A stretch of DNA of 64,000 bases from Effrenium voratum (GCA_963377175.1 CAUJNA010001846.1:911766-975765); one strand, 5' to 3'. Counted from the first letter of the stretch, positions 27,996-40,794 are shown. Numbers and translations are program-made. The notes: generated from the sequence alone by a model not told the origin.

Positions 27996-28490
27996 TTTCG
28001 GGTGAGTGTTCCTCCCTCTACCCGAGACGGATCATCGCCGAGAGACGGATCTTTCCGCCTCCAGCCCAGCGTCCGCCTCTCCTGGGAGCGAGAAATCCCC
28101 GAGACGGATCTTTCCGCCTCCAGCCCGGTGAGCGCCTCTCCTTAAAAGACTTTAATTCCCAGGTCCGAGACGGATCTTTCCGTCTCCAGACCGGTGAGCG
28201 CCTCTCCTTAAATGACTTTAATTCCCAGGTCCGATACGGATCTTTTTGCCTCCAGCCCGGCGAGCGCCTCTCCTTAAAAGACTTTAATTCCCAGGTCCGA
28301 GACGGATCTTATTGCCTCCAGCCCGGTGAGCGCCTCTCCTGGGAGCGAGAAATCCCCGAGACGGATCATTGTGGAGAGACGGATCATTGTGGAGAGACGG
28401 ACCTTTCCGCCTCCAGCCCGGTGAGCGCCACTACCTAGAGGGCTTTTATTCCAAGGTCCGAGACGGATCTTATTGCCTCCAGCCCGGTGA
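27996..28490 (+). repeat. Tandem repeats with GAGACGGATC core
   Basis: Imperfect units of about 60-70 bp built from CCGAGACGGATCTTTCCGCCTCCAG, CCGGTGAGCGCCTCTCC and TTAAAAGACTTTAATTCCCAGG-type blocks. This is the same family as at 62840-64000. The right edge cuts into the methyltransferase fragment. Non-coding. Confidence 0.8.
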
Positions 28491-28619
28491 GCGGATGTCG
28501 CACAGGATCGTGGGCTCAAATTTCGACACGATGTCCAGGGAGACGACCTCCCACCCCGCCGCCTCGAAGGCTCGGCCAATCGACTTTGTGCCGCAAAACA
28601 GCTCCAGCAGTCTCGGCAT
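28491..28619 (-). pseudogene. C5 methyltransferase, 5' fragment
   Basis: 43 codons match the start of the gene at 54506 ([23 protein letters not shown] ... ILCDIR), including motif I. Homology ends at the tandem-repeat junction. Orientation relative to the next gene is divergent, as in the other copy. Confidence 0.85.
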
Positions 28620-28724
28620 GTTTAACAATTACCACCAGCACAACAAAGCACGCACAGGCGAGGGCGCGGCTCGAGCAGTTTCGCATGCTCGGACCAATCT
28701 TTTTTTAATCGGAGACAGAAAAGG

Positions 28725-29168
28725 ATGACGAGCCAGGCTAGCATGTGGAAGTTGGGCGAGGTGCGCTCCAATGCAAAGGGTGGCAAATTCTTGTGCATGG
28801 AGCCGCTGTTTTGGCAGAGCGAAGCTTCGCTGGAAATCCCATGGGAGCCCAGGGCCTTCTCCGAGGGGCAGCGCCCCAGCGTGAGCTTCGCAACCGACGA
28901 GCGCGCGAGGCTCTTCTGGGAGCGGGCCGAGACCGATCTGGTCGAGCAGCTGGCGGCCGCATCCGAGCGCGTCTTCGACGCGAAGCTCACACCCGAGGCC
29001 GTGCGCCAGCGGCTGCTGCCCTCTGTGAGGCAGCCAAGCTGCCGGCCCACGCGCGCTTCTGGAACGCCGGCGGCACGTTTGCGGACCGCCCCGCTCACTG
29101 CGCCGCGCGCGTTAGGCGAGAGCGCGCAGCTTGTGGCTGATGAGCGGCATGTGCGGGTTGAGTCTTGA
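28725..29168 (+). CDS. Conserved PLV protein, possibly ssDNA-binding, copy A
   Basis: MTSQASMWKLGEVRSNAKGGKF ... is the counterpart of the gene at 54400 on the other strand. A deletion near 29030 shortens the VRQ-to-HARFWNAGG linker, and the end differs through a frame change after PLTAPR. The NAKGGKFLCVEP ... PWEPRAFSEGQ pattern recalls small conserved DNA-virus proteins suspected to bind single-stranded DNA. I am not certain of that family. Confidence 0.55.
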   Translation: MTSQASMWKLGEVRSNAKGGKFLCMEPLFWQSEASLEIPWEPRAFSEGQRPSVSFATDERARLFWERAETDLVEQLAAASERVFDAKLTPEAVRQRLLPSVRQPSCRPTRASGTPAARLRTAPLTAPRALGESAQLVADERHVRVES

Positions 29169-29264
29169 GGTCACAGATCTGCGTGTGGAGCCACCTTCTC
29201 GAGAGTGCCCGCTGTAGTTTCTTCCGATGCCGCAGCCTTTTTTTCCTCATTAAAAAAATTCAGA

Positions 29265-29787
29265 ATGACCACCCACGTCCTGGAGCGCCGCGAGCAGCTG
29301 AGGCCTGTGCTGAAGGCCGCCGTTGATGCCGAGGCGCTGAAGCGGGGAGCCTCTCTGGAGGAGCTCGCTCGGGGAGCGCCCGTGCTGGAGCGGCTGATTG
29401 CTGATGGGCTTGCCGGCAGGTTCCCGGCGGAGGAGGTCGACATCCAGGACTGGAAGGAGATGGTGAAGCGGGCGCAAGACCTGCAGCTTAAGCTTCGCAA
29501 GCGCTTGAACCAGCGCGCGGCTCGCAGACTTCGAGGTGGAGGAGCAGCTCGTCACGAAGAAGATCGCTGAGCGGCTGCCGGTCTCGCTGGCTGCCAAGAG
29601 CGCAACCCTCGCCGCCTTGGAGCGGCTTGAGAAGGCGCGCAAGGAGCTGGACGAGGCCTCCAGAGAGCTCCTCGCTGCGCTGAACCTGCAGGGCAGCGCC
29701 ACCGACTCGCTACAGACAGAACAGAATCCCGGACAGAAAAAAGACGCGCTTGTCCGACCGACCGGGTATTTTATTATTTTTCTATAG
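29265..29787 (+). pseudogene. Coiled-coil protein upstream of polB, copy A, broken
   Basis: MTTHVLERREQLRPVLKAAVDAEAL ... LNQRAA matches the gene at 53823. About 100 bp of the middle are missing, and the second half (EEQLVTKKIAERLPVSLAAKSATLAALERLEKA) is in another frame. The normal stop after ATDSL is lost. Helical, charged, no catalytic motif. Confidence 0.6.
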
Positions 29788-29821
29788 AAAGCAATTTATT
29801 CAGCTCAAACCAATTCGCGCC

Positions 29822-32800
29822 ATGACCTCCGAGCTGTCCGATCGCATCTGGGGCCGCCTGGGGCTCAGCGCCGTCCGGGCGGTGCCTCTGGAGGAGCCGC
29901 GCGCTCCTAGCGCCGAGGCCGCTGTGACAGGGCTGCGCCCTCTTCCAGGGCAGCAGGTCTTCACCATCGACGCCATGCGGCTGCTGGTGGACCGTCTCCA
30001 AGACCTGCTGCCCTTCCTCGCCAAGGTCAGCTTCCAGATCCGGCTGCGAACGATGAGGACGAGGACACTCACGCTCTACTTCCTCAGGCTGGCGCCGTGG
30101 ATCGTGAGGCCCGCGCCTCCGTCGGCCCGCGCTGATGGCGGCCATCAGGACGAAGTTCGAGGTCGCGCTCGAGCGCTCCCGCTTCCCCGAGTCCGACTGG
30201 ACCGTCGTGGGCATCACGGCCGCGTATTTGCTGACCGCGCCCTCGCAGCAGCTGGCCGACATGCCCGCGCCCCCGCCGCCCAACGAGGCGGGAGGCTGCT
30301 GGAAGGAGCTGCCCGAGACCCTGGCCAAGAAGAAGGCCATCTGGAACCCTCAGAACGAGGACCACCGCTGCTTCATGTGGTGCGTCCTCGCCCACTGCCT
30401 CGGGGTCGAAGGGCTCAACAAGACCGAGCGGAAGAGGACCGTGAGCTGCTCGGGCTCCTTCTTCTACCCCGAGCTGGCCGGCCGCCGAGGAACGCGCCCC
30501 CCGGGCTGGCAGCCCGCTCTGGCCGACGCGGGGGTGGACTTCTCCGGCCTGCCGACGGACCGCCCCGTGGGCTTCGACGACATCGAGGCCTTCGAGCTCC
30601 GCAACGCCGGGCGGGTGGAGGTCTTCGTCTTCGTGTGGCAGCGAACCCTATGGGCGGACGGGCTGGAGTACTACCACGTCCTCCAGCAGCGCGCCCCGAG
30701 CGGCACGGGCGTTGTCCAGCACACCGTGCTGCTTCTCCTGCACAGGCCACTACAGCCTGATCCACAACTTCCAGGCGCTGGCCAGCAGGCAGGGGCTGAC
30801 CTTGGGAGCCACGCCCGCCAACACCGGCGGCTGCATGGAGCCCGAGGTGCGTGGCCCGCTTCACCATGAAGGCCTCGTGGCAGCGCCACCGCGCCACCCA
30901 GTGCTATCGAGAGATAGCCGAGCGCACTCGGAAAGTGCCGCTGCCCGGGCCCGAGAAGAGCTTGCTGCGCTACAGGGGCGCAGCAGCAGCCGGCGCGCCA
31001 GACCGTCGCGGCTTCTTCCTGCTACGTCGCTGTCGGCCGCTGCGGCTACGTGCCACCCGAGGAGCTGAGGCTGAGGCTCACGCACCACGAGCGGGACAGC
31101 GACAAGTACCACGCCGTCCGCGCCATGCTGAACGACCTTCTCAAGCTGGCCGACCACTACCTCACCTGGAGACGCCGAACTCGGCCCGTCAGCATGACCC
31201 GGCGGGAGGAGCTGGAGCACAGGGCCGCCACTCACTGCAGGGAGTGCCTCGCGTCCTTCGAGACCGCCGAGAAGAAGCTCCACCACTGCCACGGCACCGG
31301 GCAGTATCTCGGGGCGCTGTGCCACTCCTGCAACATCGCGGCCCAGACGCCCAAGACCATCCCAGTGGTCTTTCACAACGGGGGCGGCTATGACTTCCAC
31401 TTCCTGCTGCGCTACATCGCCACGATGGGCTCTCCTGTCAGCAGGGCACCGCGCACAGCGACAACGAGGGCACCGAGAGCGAGGCAGAAGGAAGCGGCAG
31501 CGAGTCCGAGAGGCCCATGCCCATGGCCAAGGCTGCGCCAAAGGCCGCACCCAAGGGCAGGGCCAAGGCCGCGCCAAGGCCCCTCAGCGGCTGGTGCGCC
31601 CTGCAGGCCGCGATCAAGCAGGGCGACTACAGCCACCTCTGCCTCCGAGCGAGAAGTGCCTGCAGATGAGCTGGGGCCCGCTGAGGTTTGTGGACAGCAT
31701 GAACGTCTTCCCCACGAGCCTGGCCAGCATGATCGACGACCTCAGGGCCTGCACCCACAAGCAGCGGAGCTCTTTTCGCTGATGGCCTCGCTTCACCCCA
31801 AGCTGCAGCTGCGCACGCCGACCGACTCTCTGCCCCAAAGACGGCCTCTCAAACAGCGGCAGACGCACTGCGACCTGGAGCAGGCGTGGGACTGCATCCT
31901 GCGCAAGCTGCCCATGCCCTTCGAGCACATGAGATAGGCGGTGTTGACGGCCAGCCGGTGGTCCTCTGCGCTCACCGCTTTTCCTGCCAGCACGCTGTCG
32001 TAGCAGTGCTGCTAGGCATCTCCCACGCCTCGGCGCCGCAGAAGTGGGAGAACCTTCCGCGAGTTCCACGACTGCTACCTCCACACCGACGTCCTGGCCC
32101 TGGCGGACGTGATGGAGAGCTACCGGGACTCCTTCCGGGCGCAGTCGGGGGCGCAGTCGGGGCTGAGGCACTCGGCCCGCGAGACTCCCATTCCCATTAG
32201 GACGTGCGGGCCTCTGTCATGGGTGGGCTGAGCTGCATCTTCCAGCCCTTCGCTCAAGCCAACAACCCCGAGCTGGGCGAGGAGGACTACAACCCCGAGG
32301 AGCCCGTCAGCTGGATCTCGTACTTGGACTTCAACGCCATGTACCCGGCCGAAATGACGCTGCCCATGCCCGTGACGGTCGCCCTGCCAGAAGAAAACGC
32401 CGCTAGGCTGAGCTGGCTGCACGAGACGTGCCTCTCGGGGCTGAACTGGGAGTCCGACTCCGAGGAGGTGAGCTACCTGCTCCTCGTGGACTACGACTTT
32501 CCCCCGGAGCTGCATGACCACTTGGACTGGGCTCCCCCCGCGCGCATGAAGGTCGGGAAGGGCCTGTACGGGCCGCACACCGCGGACATGGCGGAGCGCC
32601 TCGGCCTCTCCCCGTCGCCCTGCGAGAAGCTCGTGCCCTTCCTCGGCATGCACGTAGGAGGGCGTGGACGGCAAGCGGCTCAAGTTCCTGACGCTGGGCG
32701 CCAGGGTCTGGAGGCTGCACAGGGCCTACCGCTTCGCCTGCAGCCCCTTCATGGCGGGCTTCATGGAGCTCAAGCACAGCGAGCGGAGGCAGCTCAAGAC

Positions 32801-33807
32801 GGCGGGGAGCGTGGTCGCCGAGAAGGTGGTGAAGCTCACCCAGAACGCCATCTTCGGCCGCTGCTGCATGAACCCCGACAAGTTCAGGAACACGAACGCC
32901 TACGTGGACCCGGCCAAGTTCGAGCGGGCCGTGGGCAAGAGCTCCGTGACGAACTTCGAGCTCCAGATCAACGACTCGGAGGGGTTCCTGGCCTTCGTGG
33001 AGACGCTCAAGACGGACCGCAGCAAGGCCTGCATGAGCGTGCCCACCCAAGTCGGCGCCCGCACGCTGCAGCTCTCCAAGCTCATGATGGAGAAGGCCTA
33101 CTACCTCCACATGAGGAGGCTCTTCCCGAAGATGAGGCTGCTCTTCACGGACACCGACTCCGTGATGGTGCAGATCTTCGAGCTGCAGGACCCGCTCCAC
33201 GCCATGGCCGAGGCGAACCTGAACGGCGCCGCCCTCTTCGACGTGGCCGGCAAGTCCAAGGACCCCGAGAGGGACCTGAGCGCGCTCTCTGCAGCGGCGC
33301 GCGCCAAGGCCATCGAGGTGATGGGCCAGCTGGGCAAGCTCGGCGACGAGACCTTCCCCGCCAGGATCCTGGAGTACGTGGGCCTGCGCTCCAAGATGTA
33401 CAGCATCCTCACGGTCCAGCCCGACGGCGCGCGCAAGGAGAAGCGCAAGATCAAGGGCGTGCCGAAGAAGGCGGTGACCAACGTCCGGCATCTCGAGTAC
33501 CGGGAGGTGCTGGAGGAAGGCAGCGAGCGCAGGGCGGCCTTCGCGCAGCTGCGCAGCCGCGCGCACGAGATCGCCGTGGAGACCGTCGAGAAGAAGTCGC
33601 TCTCGCCCTTCAACGACAAGGTCTACGGCCTCGACGCTCACAACTCGCGCCCGCTGGGACACTGGCGCAACCTGGAGCAGCTGCGGATGCTGGGCGCTTA
33701 CGCTCCGCCAGGCGCCCTTCGACCTCGTGATGGAGTTCCTCGTGGGGCCCCCGCCTCTGGGGCCCGCTCCGACACTGCCGCTGCGGCTGAGCCGCTGCTG
33801 GGCGTAG
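29822..33807 (+). pseudogene. Protein-primed DNA polymerase B, copy A, many frameshifts and deletions
   Basis: Full-length counterpart of the gene at 53084. Motif A (YLDFNAMYPAEM, near 32325), motif B (KLTQNAIFGRC, near 32835) and motif C (LLFTDTDSV, near 33150) all survive, as does FHNGGGYDFHFLL. The frame changes repeatedly, and segments of 10-60 bp are missing, including the first exonuclease motif. In its favour, it keeps PFMAGFMELKHSERR, which the other copy has lost. Confidence 0.85.
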
Positions 33808-33863
33808 ACTGTCGGAACCGGAAAAAAAAGATCCCGAGCTCTCGTTTTCTCGCTTTCTCGATA

Positions 33864-34206
33864 ATGAGATCCGCCGCAGCTGCTCAAGCTGACTTCCACA
33901 GCGGCCTTCCGATGCGTGCAGGCATGGCTTCTGGAGAAGCCCGCCGCGTGGGTGGACGCGGACGCTCCCTGCCTTGCGGCTGCTCTATGGCCCAGCGGCC
34001 TCCCTGCGACATGCTACGCAAGCGGCCTGCGAGGACGCGCTGCTCGAGGCCGAGCGCTCGCACAGCGGCATATCATCGCGCAGCTCGACGAGGAGCTCCT
34101 CGATGAAGCCCTGCGCTGCGAGGAGCGGGAGCGCGACAACAGAAATCTCCAACGCCGGGTGGACGGCCTTAACAATCTCATCGACAAAGAGCGCGAGCGA
34201 GCTAGG
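33864..34206 (+). pseudogene. Coiled-coil paralogue, broken copy
   Basis: AFRCVQAWLLEKPAAWVDADAPCLAAAL and CDMLRKRP identify it as the counterpart of the gene at 48824. Its ATG region is partly deleted and the frame shifts. It is cut where the fibre fragment begins, so the integrase and two further paralogues present in the other copy are missing. Confidence 0.65.
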
Positions 34207-34530
34207 CACCAGCGCCTCGTCGTTGATCATGATGAGCTCGCACTGGTGCGTCCCGCCGTCCCGCTCCAGGAAGACCCTGGCGCTCTGGTTGCCCAGCAGC
34301 CGCAGCTCCGGGCCGCTGTCGGAGGCCGCGCTGTTGTTGGAAATCTGCAGCTTGCTCCAGCCCGCCCAGTTCTTTGTCAGGAAGAGATCGTCCGAGAAGT
34401 CGGAGGTGTTGGTCACGATGAGCGTGTTGGACGAAGAGCGCGGCGCGGAGACCGTGCCCGAGCTCGTCACGTCGCCGCAGACCACGCTGCCCGTCGACAC
34501 TCCGCCGCTCCACTTCCACAGCCTTTCCGC
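34207..34530 (-). pseudogene. Fibre gene fragment
   Basis: STGSVVCGDVTSSGTVSAP ... SNTLIVTNTSDFSDDLF ... ARVFLERDGGTHQCELIMINDEAL corresponds to about 45590-45905 of the fibre gene. It is joined directly to the coiled-coil fragment on the opposite strand, a rearrangement junction. The S74 domain is absent. Confidence 0.75.
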
Positions 34531-34799
34531 CGGCCCCCATAAGGGGATCAGATTGGCTTGTCAAACGCGGTCGCGGCTTTCTTTTCAAATTTTTTTAATT
34601 AAAAAAAGATCTTGTGCAAAGAAAGAATCGAAGTTTTTCAAAATGGCGCGAACAACTTGAGCGAACAATTTCTTTTCAATCTCTGAAACGCCAAGCTTCA
34701 AGGCGCAGCCCCGGCCACACCCTCATGCTCTGCGGGCTGCTGTTTGGCTACACCCATTGGTTGTTTGACAACAACTCAAATCTATGTGGATGACTTGTG
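34531..34799. other. Non-coding spacer with AT-run promoter-like block
   Basis: Contains TTTTTTTAATTAAAAAAA-like DNA (34589-34606) resembling the promoter boxes of the GC-rich element, and GGCGCGAACAACTTGAGC (34645-34662), which on the minus strand resembles the sequence just before the polB ATG. No ORF of interest. Confidence 0.35.
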
Positions 34800-35860
34800 T
34801 CTCCAGCTCTAGGAGGGCCCCACGTAGGCAACAGATTCAGGCAGGACTGCCTCGCGTCGCAGCAGCCCAGGTCCGGCAGCACATGCAGGGGGAAGGGGCC
34901 AGCCCGTTGCGCAGCGCACCACGCAGCGTCTCGCTGTGGCGCCGCACAGCGCCTGCAGGGTCTGCGCGCACTTGCCGTTCTGCGCGGCCAGGGTCTTCTG
35001 CCTTTCCTGCGCCGGGCACTTCCCGCTTCCTTCAGCAGCTTCAGGAAGATGGCCGGCCAGGCGCTGGCCCCGGTACTCCTCCCCACGCCTCCTCGACCAC
35101 CTCCGCAGCACCTCGTGCTCCTCCGGCTCAGCCTCTCGCCGAGGCCACAAGCTGGCGCCGCGCCTGCGCAGCGCCAGAACAGCCCCGGCTGCACGTCAAG
35201 GCCTCCACTCTTGGATGGGCGGGCAGGGCGCCTGCCGCTCCAGCACCCGCTTCACGGCCATGTAGCAGTGCCCGTCGGCCAAGAGCACACGGTGCTCCTT
35301 CAGCGCCGGAGCTGTCGATCGCCCTGCAAGCTCAGCACGCGCATGAGCGCGTTGCGCCACACGCAGAACTCTCGCACCTTCTGGCGGAGCTGCCGGCGCC
35401 TCCAGTTTGGCGCAGCATGGCGTCAAAGACCTCCTCCAGAGCGGTTGTCCTCGAAGGCGCTCTGCAGCACGTTCTCCTCGCAGGGCAGCTGGAAGCTTGC
35501 GCTCGTTCTGGCCCCGCAGCTCGTTCACCTTCACGGCCACAAGACCAGAAGCTGCTGCCCCCGGCCGAGCAGTGACCTGCGCCAGGCCAGGGCCTTACCA
35601 CAACCGCGTGCGCCTGGACCGGAGTTCTGCCACCTCACGCTGCGCCACCTGTACGTGGGCGCCCAGGGTCAAAGCTCCGACTGGAGGCGGCAGCCGAACG
35701 GGCAGCACGGCGCCTGGGCCATGAGCCACACGTCCTCCACAAGCGCGCCTGCGGCGCGCGAACTCCGGCACGGCACGCGGTTGCCGGCCGGATTCCAGAA
35801 GAGGCAGCGCTCCAAGTCATTCTTGCACTTTACGTGCTTGCCCTTGCGCTCACCTCAACG
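34800..35860 (-). pseudogene. Degenerate Cys-containing gene remnant
   Basis: On the minus strand several frames carry protein-like stretches in order: KHVKCKNDLERCLFWNPAGNR, VWLMAQAPCCPFGC, VAVKVNELRGQNERK, LRQKVREFCVWRNALMRVLS, HRVLLADGHCYMAVKRVLERQ. No single frame is open. Cys pairs suggest a zinc site. I do not recognise the family; it could be a viral gene absent from the other copy. Confidence 0.35.
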
Positions 35861-38800
35861 GCGCCTGCAGCTGGCTCTAAGCTCGGTGCGGGCGGCCCCG
35901 GTTTGGGCTTGGTCGCAAAGCACATTCCCACCCTCTTGCCCCGTCGTCCTGGAAGTTGCCGGGCTCCCACAGCTCCACGTCCCCTTCACACCAGCGCGCC
36001 CTGATGGGAGTTCTCTGTAGACATGAATTGTCACAAAACCAAGCGGCTCAACCTGAAAGGGAACTGGCTGAAAGGCAACCTCCAGGCACCTGGATCCACC
36101 GTCTCCAGCAGAAGCACTCAGAATGCGGAACTGCAGTGACTTATGGCGTGAAGGCAAGGCCGAGAGGAGGGCATCACTGTCGCTGGAACTCCGTGAAGTG
36201 GTGCCAAGAAGGAATCTACGATCGCCATTCAAGTTGAAACTGACCTGGACAGCTTGCTCACCTTGCAAATAAGTAGCCAAAACCAAACGTCTGACAAGCT
36301 GGTTCTCAATACGGAACGACCGAGCGATCAGCACAAAGGCAAGCGGACCTTGCAGCAACATCCTGTAAAGCACCTGGGTGATACTCTGCTCCGGCGTGAT
36401 TCCGTCCCCGACGAAGATCTTGTACCACACAATGGCGGATTGCAAAGGAGCGAAGCAATTTCCAAGCCTGAGAACATCCTGACCTTCATCGGTGAAAAGC
36501 CAATTGACACCGAATCCCATCATGCGAGCAGCTTCAAAGGCAGCAAGGTATCGAATTCGCGATCCTGCAACCAAGCGATCCCAGACGAGGAAAGCCAGGC
36601 ACCCTTTCACCTGCAGGTTGGGCAACAGATGCTGCCTTCGGTAACACGCAACCAGGCATGGAACACGCTTTGATGTGGGCAAGATGCATCTGGCCCGAAG
36701 CACCTCAGAGGCAACGCTCGGGGGTGCATCACCGTGATGGAACTGAGCCGGAAGCAAAGCAGGGTCCGACAACAATCTTCGGGCACCTACATCAGGCTGC
36801 AAGCACGGGTCACTGGCCTCAGAGAGACCAAGCAATGCTCCTGTCTGTGACAAACCACGTCCTGGCAGGTTGATCTCAGCACCGTCAAAGGTGCCAGAGG
36901 CAGTACGAGGCAAAAGCACTACCAGTCTAGGCCGGCTGAAACCAGACAATACTGCAAGATCAGTGTCAAACAATGCGATACTGGACCCGAAAAGCTGCCG
37001 GTAAATCTTATCAAGAACAAGTCTGTGACGGTGCCGACGCAGGGTGCGCACATTCTCAAATCCACCACTCATGCAAAATGTCAGATGGGCAATACACAAG
37101 GCATGAACCAGAAGCAGGCCTTCCGCACTGTCGAGACTTTGGGGCTTCCACCAGCAGCAAAGCTCCATGGAGGGCAAGGCGGGCTTCCGACGAGTCTCGC
37201 AACCGGAAAACGGGCAAGCCAGCGCCACCATCGACGATCCTCAATGCGAGAAACCAGCAAGACATGTGGAGTCTCAAAAAGGTCGATCGGCACGTTTGGG
37301 TCACGATGCACAACCGCTCCGGAATTCATCGCGTGCTTGGAAGCAGCATCAACGGAACACTCAATGGACAGAGTGAATACCTCGGGCAGATCAAATGCAG
37401 AGAGACCACGGTGCCAACCTCCAATCCCTGCGAACAGGTCAAGCACAACTGGGGGCATATCTTCCTGCCAAGGGCGCACCAGGGCTGACCGCGGATTACA
37501 GGCAAGCATGAAAATGGCCGGAAGGGATCCCTTGATGCCCGCAGTGCATGCACCGATCAACCCGATCTTGTATCCAGGCTCCAAACTGAGGTCAAAACCA
37601 GAGAGATAAAGCAGAAAATCGTGCTCCTCATGGTCGACATCGCTGCAAAGCCATCCCTCAGAAAGCTGGCACACAACCTTAGCTGGGAAATTGATCAAGA
37701 CAAGGCGACTGTTGCACTCAGCTTGCAGGCGTCGGAAATCAACATATGAATTCTCACGAATGACGCAGTCGGCGAAGTCATGGCCCACAGGCGATGTCAC
37801 TGGGAAATGGGCCAGACCCACACGGGGCAAAGGCGAGCATTGGGCACACTGGAGTGGCAGTGAACTGCATTCCGGGCAGGTGCCACTCGGATCACACGGT
37901 CTCAGGCAATGGATGCAAAGGCACTCAGTTCCGGGCGGCACAGAATCAAGCATGATGGCGGCATAGGAAACACCTTGACCACGCCAACACTCACCATCGA
38001 CCTGGGTACCACAAAGAAACAGACCAACCTCACCACCAGCCAACCGAGCCAAGACATCACAAAGCCAACGGTTAGGACTTCGGGTGATATCTTTGACATC
38101 GAAATTCAGGTGCCCAACATCAAAGATCAATGAAAAACTGGTGTCGAGTCGGCCGACCTCAGGATACTCAAGAAATTTGTGATCAAACGCGATCCACTCT
38201 GTGAGACACTGTACACCGACATGAAAGGAAACCAATGCAGCGGCCTGCGAATCCAAAGCTGTGAGGGCCTCACAATGCAGTATCTCGGCAGCGAAAAAGT
38301 CTGCATCCTCATTCCACAGCGAGGTCAGGGGACCACCTGGCACAGGCGCAACAGCGCTGGGAACATATGAAAGTCGTTCCATCAGAATACCAGCGTCGGG
38401 AGGGCTGTCCCGTTCAACAGATTCAAAAAAAACATCCAAGGCACAGTGAAATACACAGGCACTGATTGCTGATGACTCCGTCTCACAAACACCGCGATTC
38501 GGAGACCTGAGAGCGCAAAACGCCGGCTCACCAGTAGACAAATCATGACATTCGGGCCCGTCAAGAGCAGAAAGGGAGATCACAGCTGGCTCAGAAATAA
38601 ATGTACCCGGCAATTCCTGTCCTTCAGCAATCAACTGCTCAAAAGCTGAATGGTCAATGACAGTTGACGCACAACTAGACACAGGGGACCGGCCAGGGTC
38701 TTCTACAGCATCGAGGGCAGATACGTCCTCACTCCCCAGAGCAGTAATGACATCTTGAATACCGTCACAGGCAGTGACTGCAGCAACCGCAAAATCACAG

Positions 38801-39210
38801 GCATTGATTGCAGAAAACCCCCGCTGAGTGGGGTCAAGCATTAACGAATAACGCGTTTCGACTGTTCGATCCATAGATGGCGCCGAAGAGACCAGACCTG
38901 TGGCTGCAGGCAGCGGAGTCTCAACATTCACAGAATCGATCACCTGGTGCGAATCAAGTCCATCCACAATCAACTGATCAAAAGCAGAAGGGTCGATCAG
39001 CGTATGTGCACAACTGATAGGAGTGGGATCTGCCTCAATCCAGGTGGCTGTAAGAGAAACTAGCTCATTCTGAGAAACATCGACATGAGAAAGGGCCGGG
39101 GGCTCAACCGGGGCACAAACAAGGCCCAAAGGGCCGGTGAAATGGGCAGCGGAAGGAACCAGACTATCACCAAGAGTGGGGAAAATGCTGGACAGGCGGG
39201 ATCTTGTCAC
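35855..39210 (-). CDS. Retroelement-type protein with C-terminal C5 cytosine methyltransferase, one frame change
   Basis: All main C5-methyltransferase motifs are present in order: I, LDLFAGIGGW (about 37440); IV, GSPPCPPWSF; VI, FENVRTLRRHRHR; VIII, SRPRLVVLL; IX, ARMMGFGVNW; X, RLGNCFAPLQ. A Cys-rich cluster (CLCIHCLRPCDPSGTCPEC) precedes the domain, after about 400 residues of unknown acidic sequence. The frame changes near 37140 in a C/A run. Composition is much less GC-rich than the neighbours. Dinoflagellate retrotransposons are known to carry such methyltransferases. No reverse transcriptase is visible here. Confidence 0.75.
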
Positions 39211-39301
39211 ATTTCAGCGGCCCCAATAGGGCGAGCAGAATCACAGTCTTGATTGCCCTCACACGGGTCTTGCAATTCGCCAACTGCCCGATCCTGGCCA
39301 G

Positions 39302-40546
39302 TCACAACACTCGAGGTGTGAGACGAATCCTGTACAAAGGAACCGACGGCGGGTCTGCCAAGGTCATCATCTGTCTGGATGCGAAGCCTCTTGACCGCAT
39401 AGAAAGAGGCACAGTTGCAAGGGCCAGCCATCTGAAGTTGCTTGCACCACCATTTGTGATCCTGCAAGATCCAAGCATTAACAGGGTCCGACTCACGCTT
39501 GCTGGGAAGGGCAAGATCACGAACAGTGTCAAACTTTCGATGAAGATCACCACGACAAGCGGCATCCGAGCAGGCAGGCGTTCGTTCTCAACCTGACAAG
39601 CGTGAGCGGGGGCCTTCTGTTGTTGCAAATCCACTGTACCAAACTCCATTCCGGCTGACCCGAGGTCAAGACCACAGTCGAGATCAGAAATGTGTCGATC
39701 AGCAGGCGTTCTTGTACCGCTCCCTGAGTTGCTGTCATCGTGCACAGCGAGATGAATGGTTCCGCTTCTAGAGTTGCTGAAATCGTGTGCAGCGTGGTCA
39801 GCCCAACTTCCACCAAGAACCGGGTGGTTGTACGCAAGGATGAGTTGATTGTCCTGTTGAGCCTCCAAGCACAAGGATAAATAGAATGAACGGAAGGGCT
39901 GAAAGCAAACTCGGTCCCCAGAAGCAAAAGTAAACCAGGCAAGTCGCACAAGATCAAGTATGCTGACGTCTTCGCAGGAATCGCACCAACTCCCCTCTCC
40001 CAAGATGGCTGCAGCACAAGGAACCGAAATTGAGGGGGCAAATGACAGGACAATCGCAAATGCCTGGAGCACACCACAGGAAAGTGAGTCTTAGGCAAGC
40101 CTCCTCTTGAGACCAGACTGGCACAGCATGAAATACATCGAATGGTCGGCATCAACGATTTCCGAAGAAACATCAGGACAACAACCTTCACTTCGCGAAG
40201 ACCACAGGTGATCACTGCCTCCCGAAGAATTGGTAGCCAGCATCCTTCCGACCAAATCCAAAAAGAATACATCCATAGCTGCATCGGACAGATTACAGGG
40301 AGGGCCAGAACTCACAAGATCAAGATCCGCAAAGGAAAAATGTTCATTGTGAGCACGAAGGACCCCCTCGGTCCGGCTGTGCAGGAGGAACATCATTTCG
40401 ACCTCGAGCATGTTGAAGCCCAGAGTCGAACAGGGAAAAAACCCAAGCTCGGAGGTCACCCAAGAAATTGCAAAAAGCCAAAACATCAGGGCCACCACGC
40501 AGTCGAACCAGCAACTCAAATTCCTGATGCTTCTGAAGCAAGCCAA
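39302..40546 (-). pseudogene. Upstream remnant of the methyltransferase retroelement
   Basis: Two stretches in the same frame (SIRNLSCWFDCVVALMFW ... CQSGLKRRLA and LQAFAIVLSFAPSIS ... RIRLTPRVL) are separated by one stop near 40092. The composition matches the methyltransferase ORF. I recognise no domain. It is probably the N-terminal part of the same retroelement polyprotein, broken by stops and a frame change. Confidence 0.4.
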
Positions 40547-40794
40547 GCAAACAGGTTCGAGACATGGAACATACCGACGATCGCCGACTCAAGTGTAGGA
40601 CACAATCCAAACAACAAGAAGGGCGAGGTCGAAGGAGGGAGTCATCAAAAATGAAACCAGCAACTGACCTTGTCGCAAAAGTTCCATGGACCTATGAGGA
40701 CATCTCAAGCTGTCTGTCTAGACCCGCCCCACCGCTAGGAGGCCGCTTGAAGGGCCTTGCAGGATTTTGTTGACTCTCAGTGTATGGCACTCAA

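Noticed and set aside
32403..33899. 498-codon minus-strand ORF
   Set aside because: Antisense shadow of polB copy A; the same shadow appears opposite the second copy.
34837..35150. HNH endonuclease suggested by QNGKCAQ...LQALC
   Set aside because: Only two short resemblances, no His-Asn-His core, and frames are broken; kept only as an unassigned remnant.
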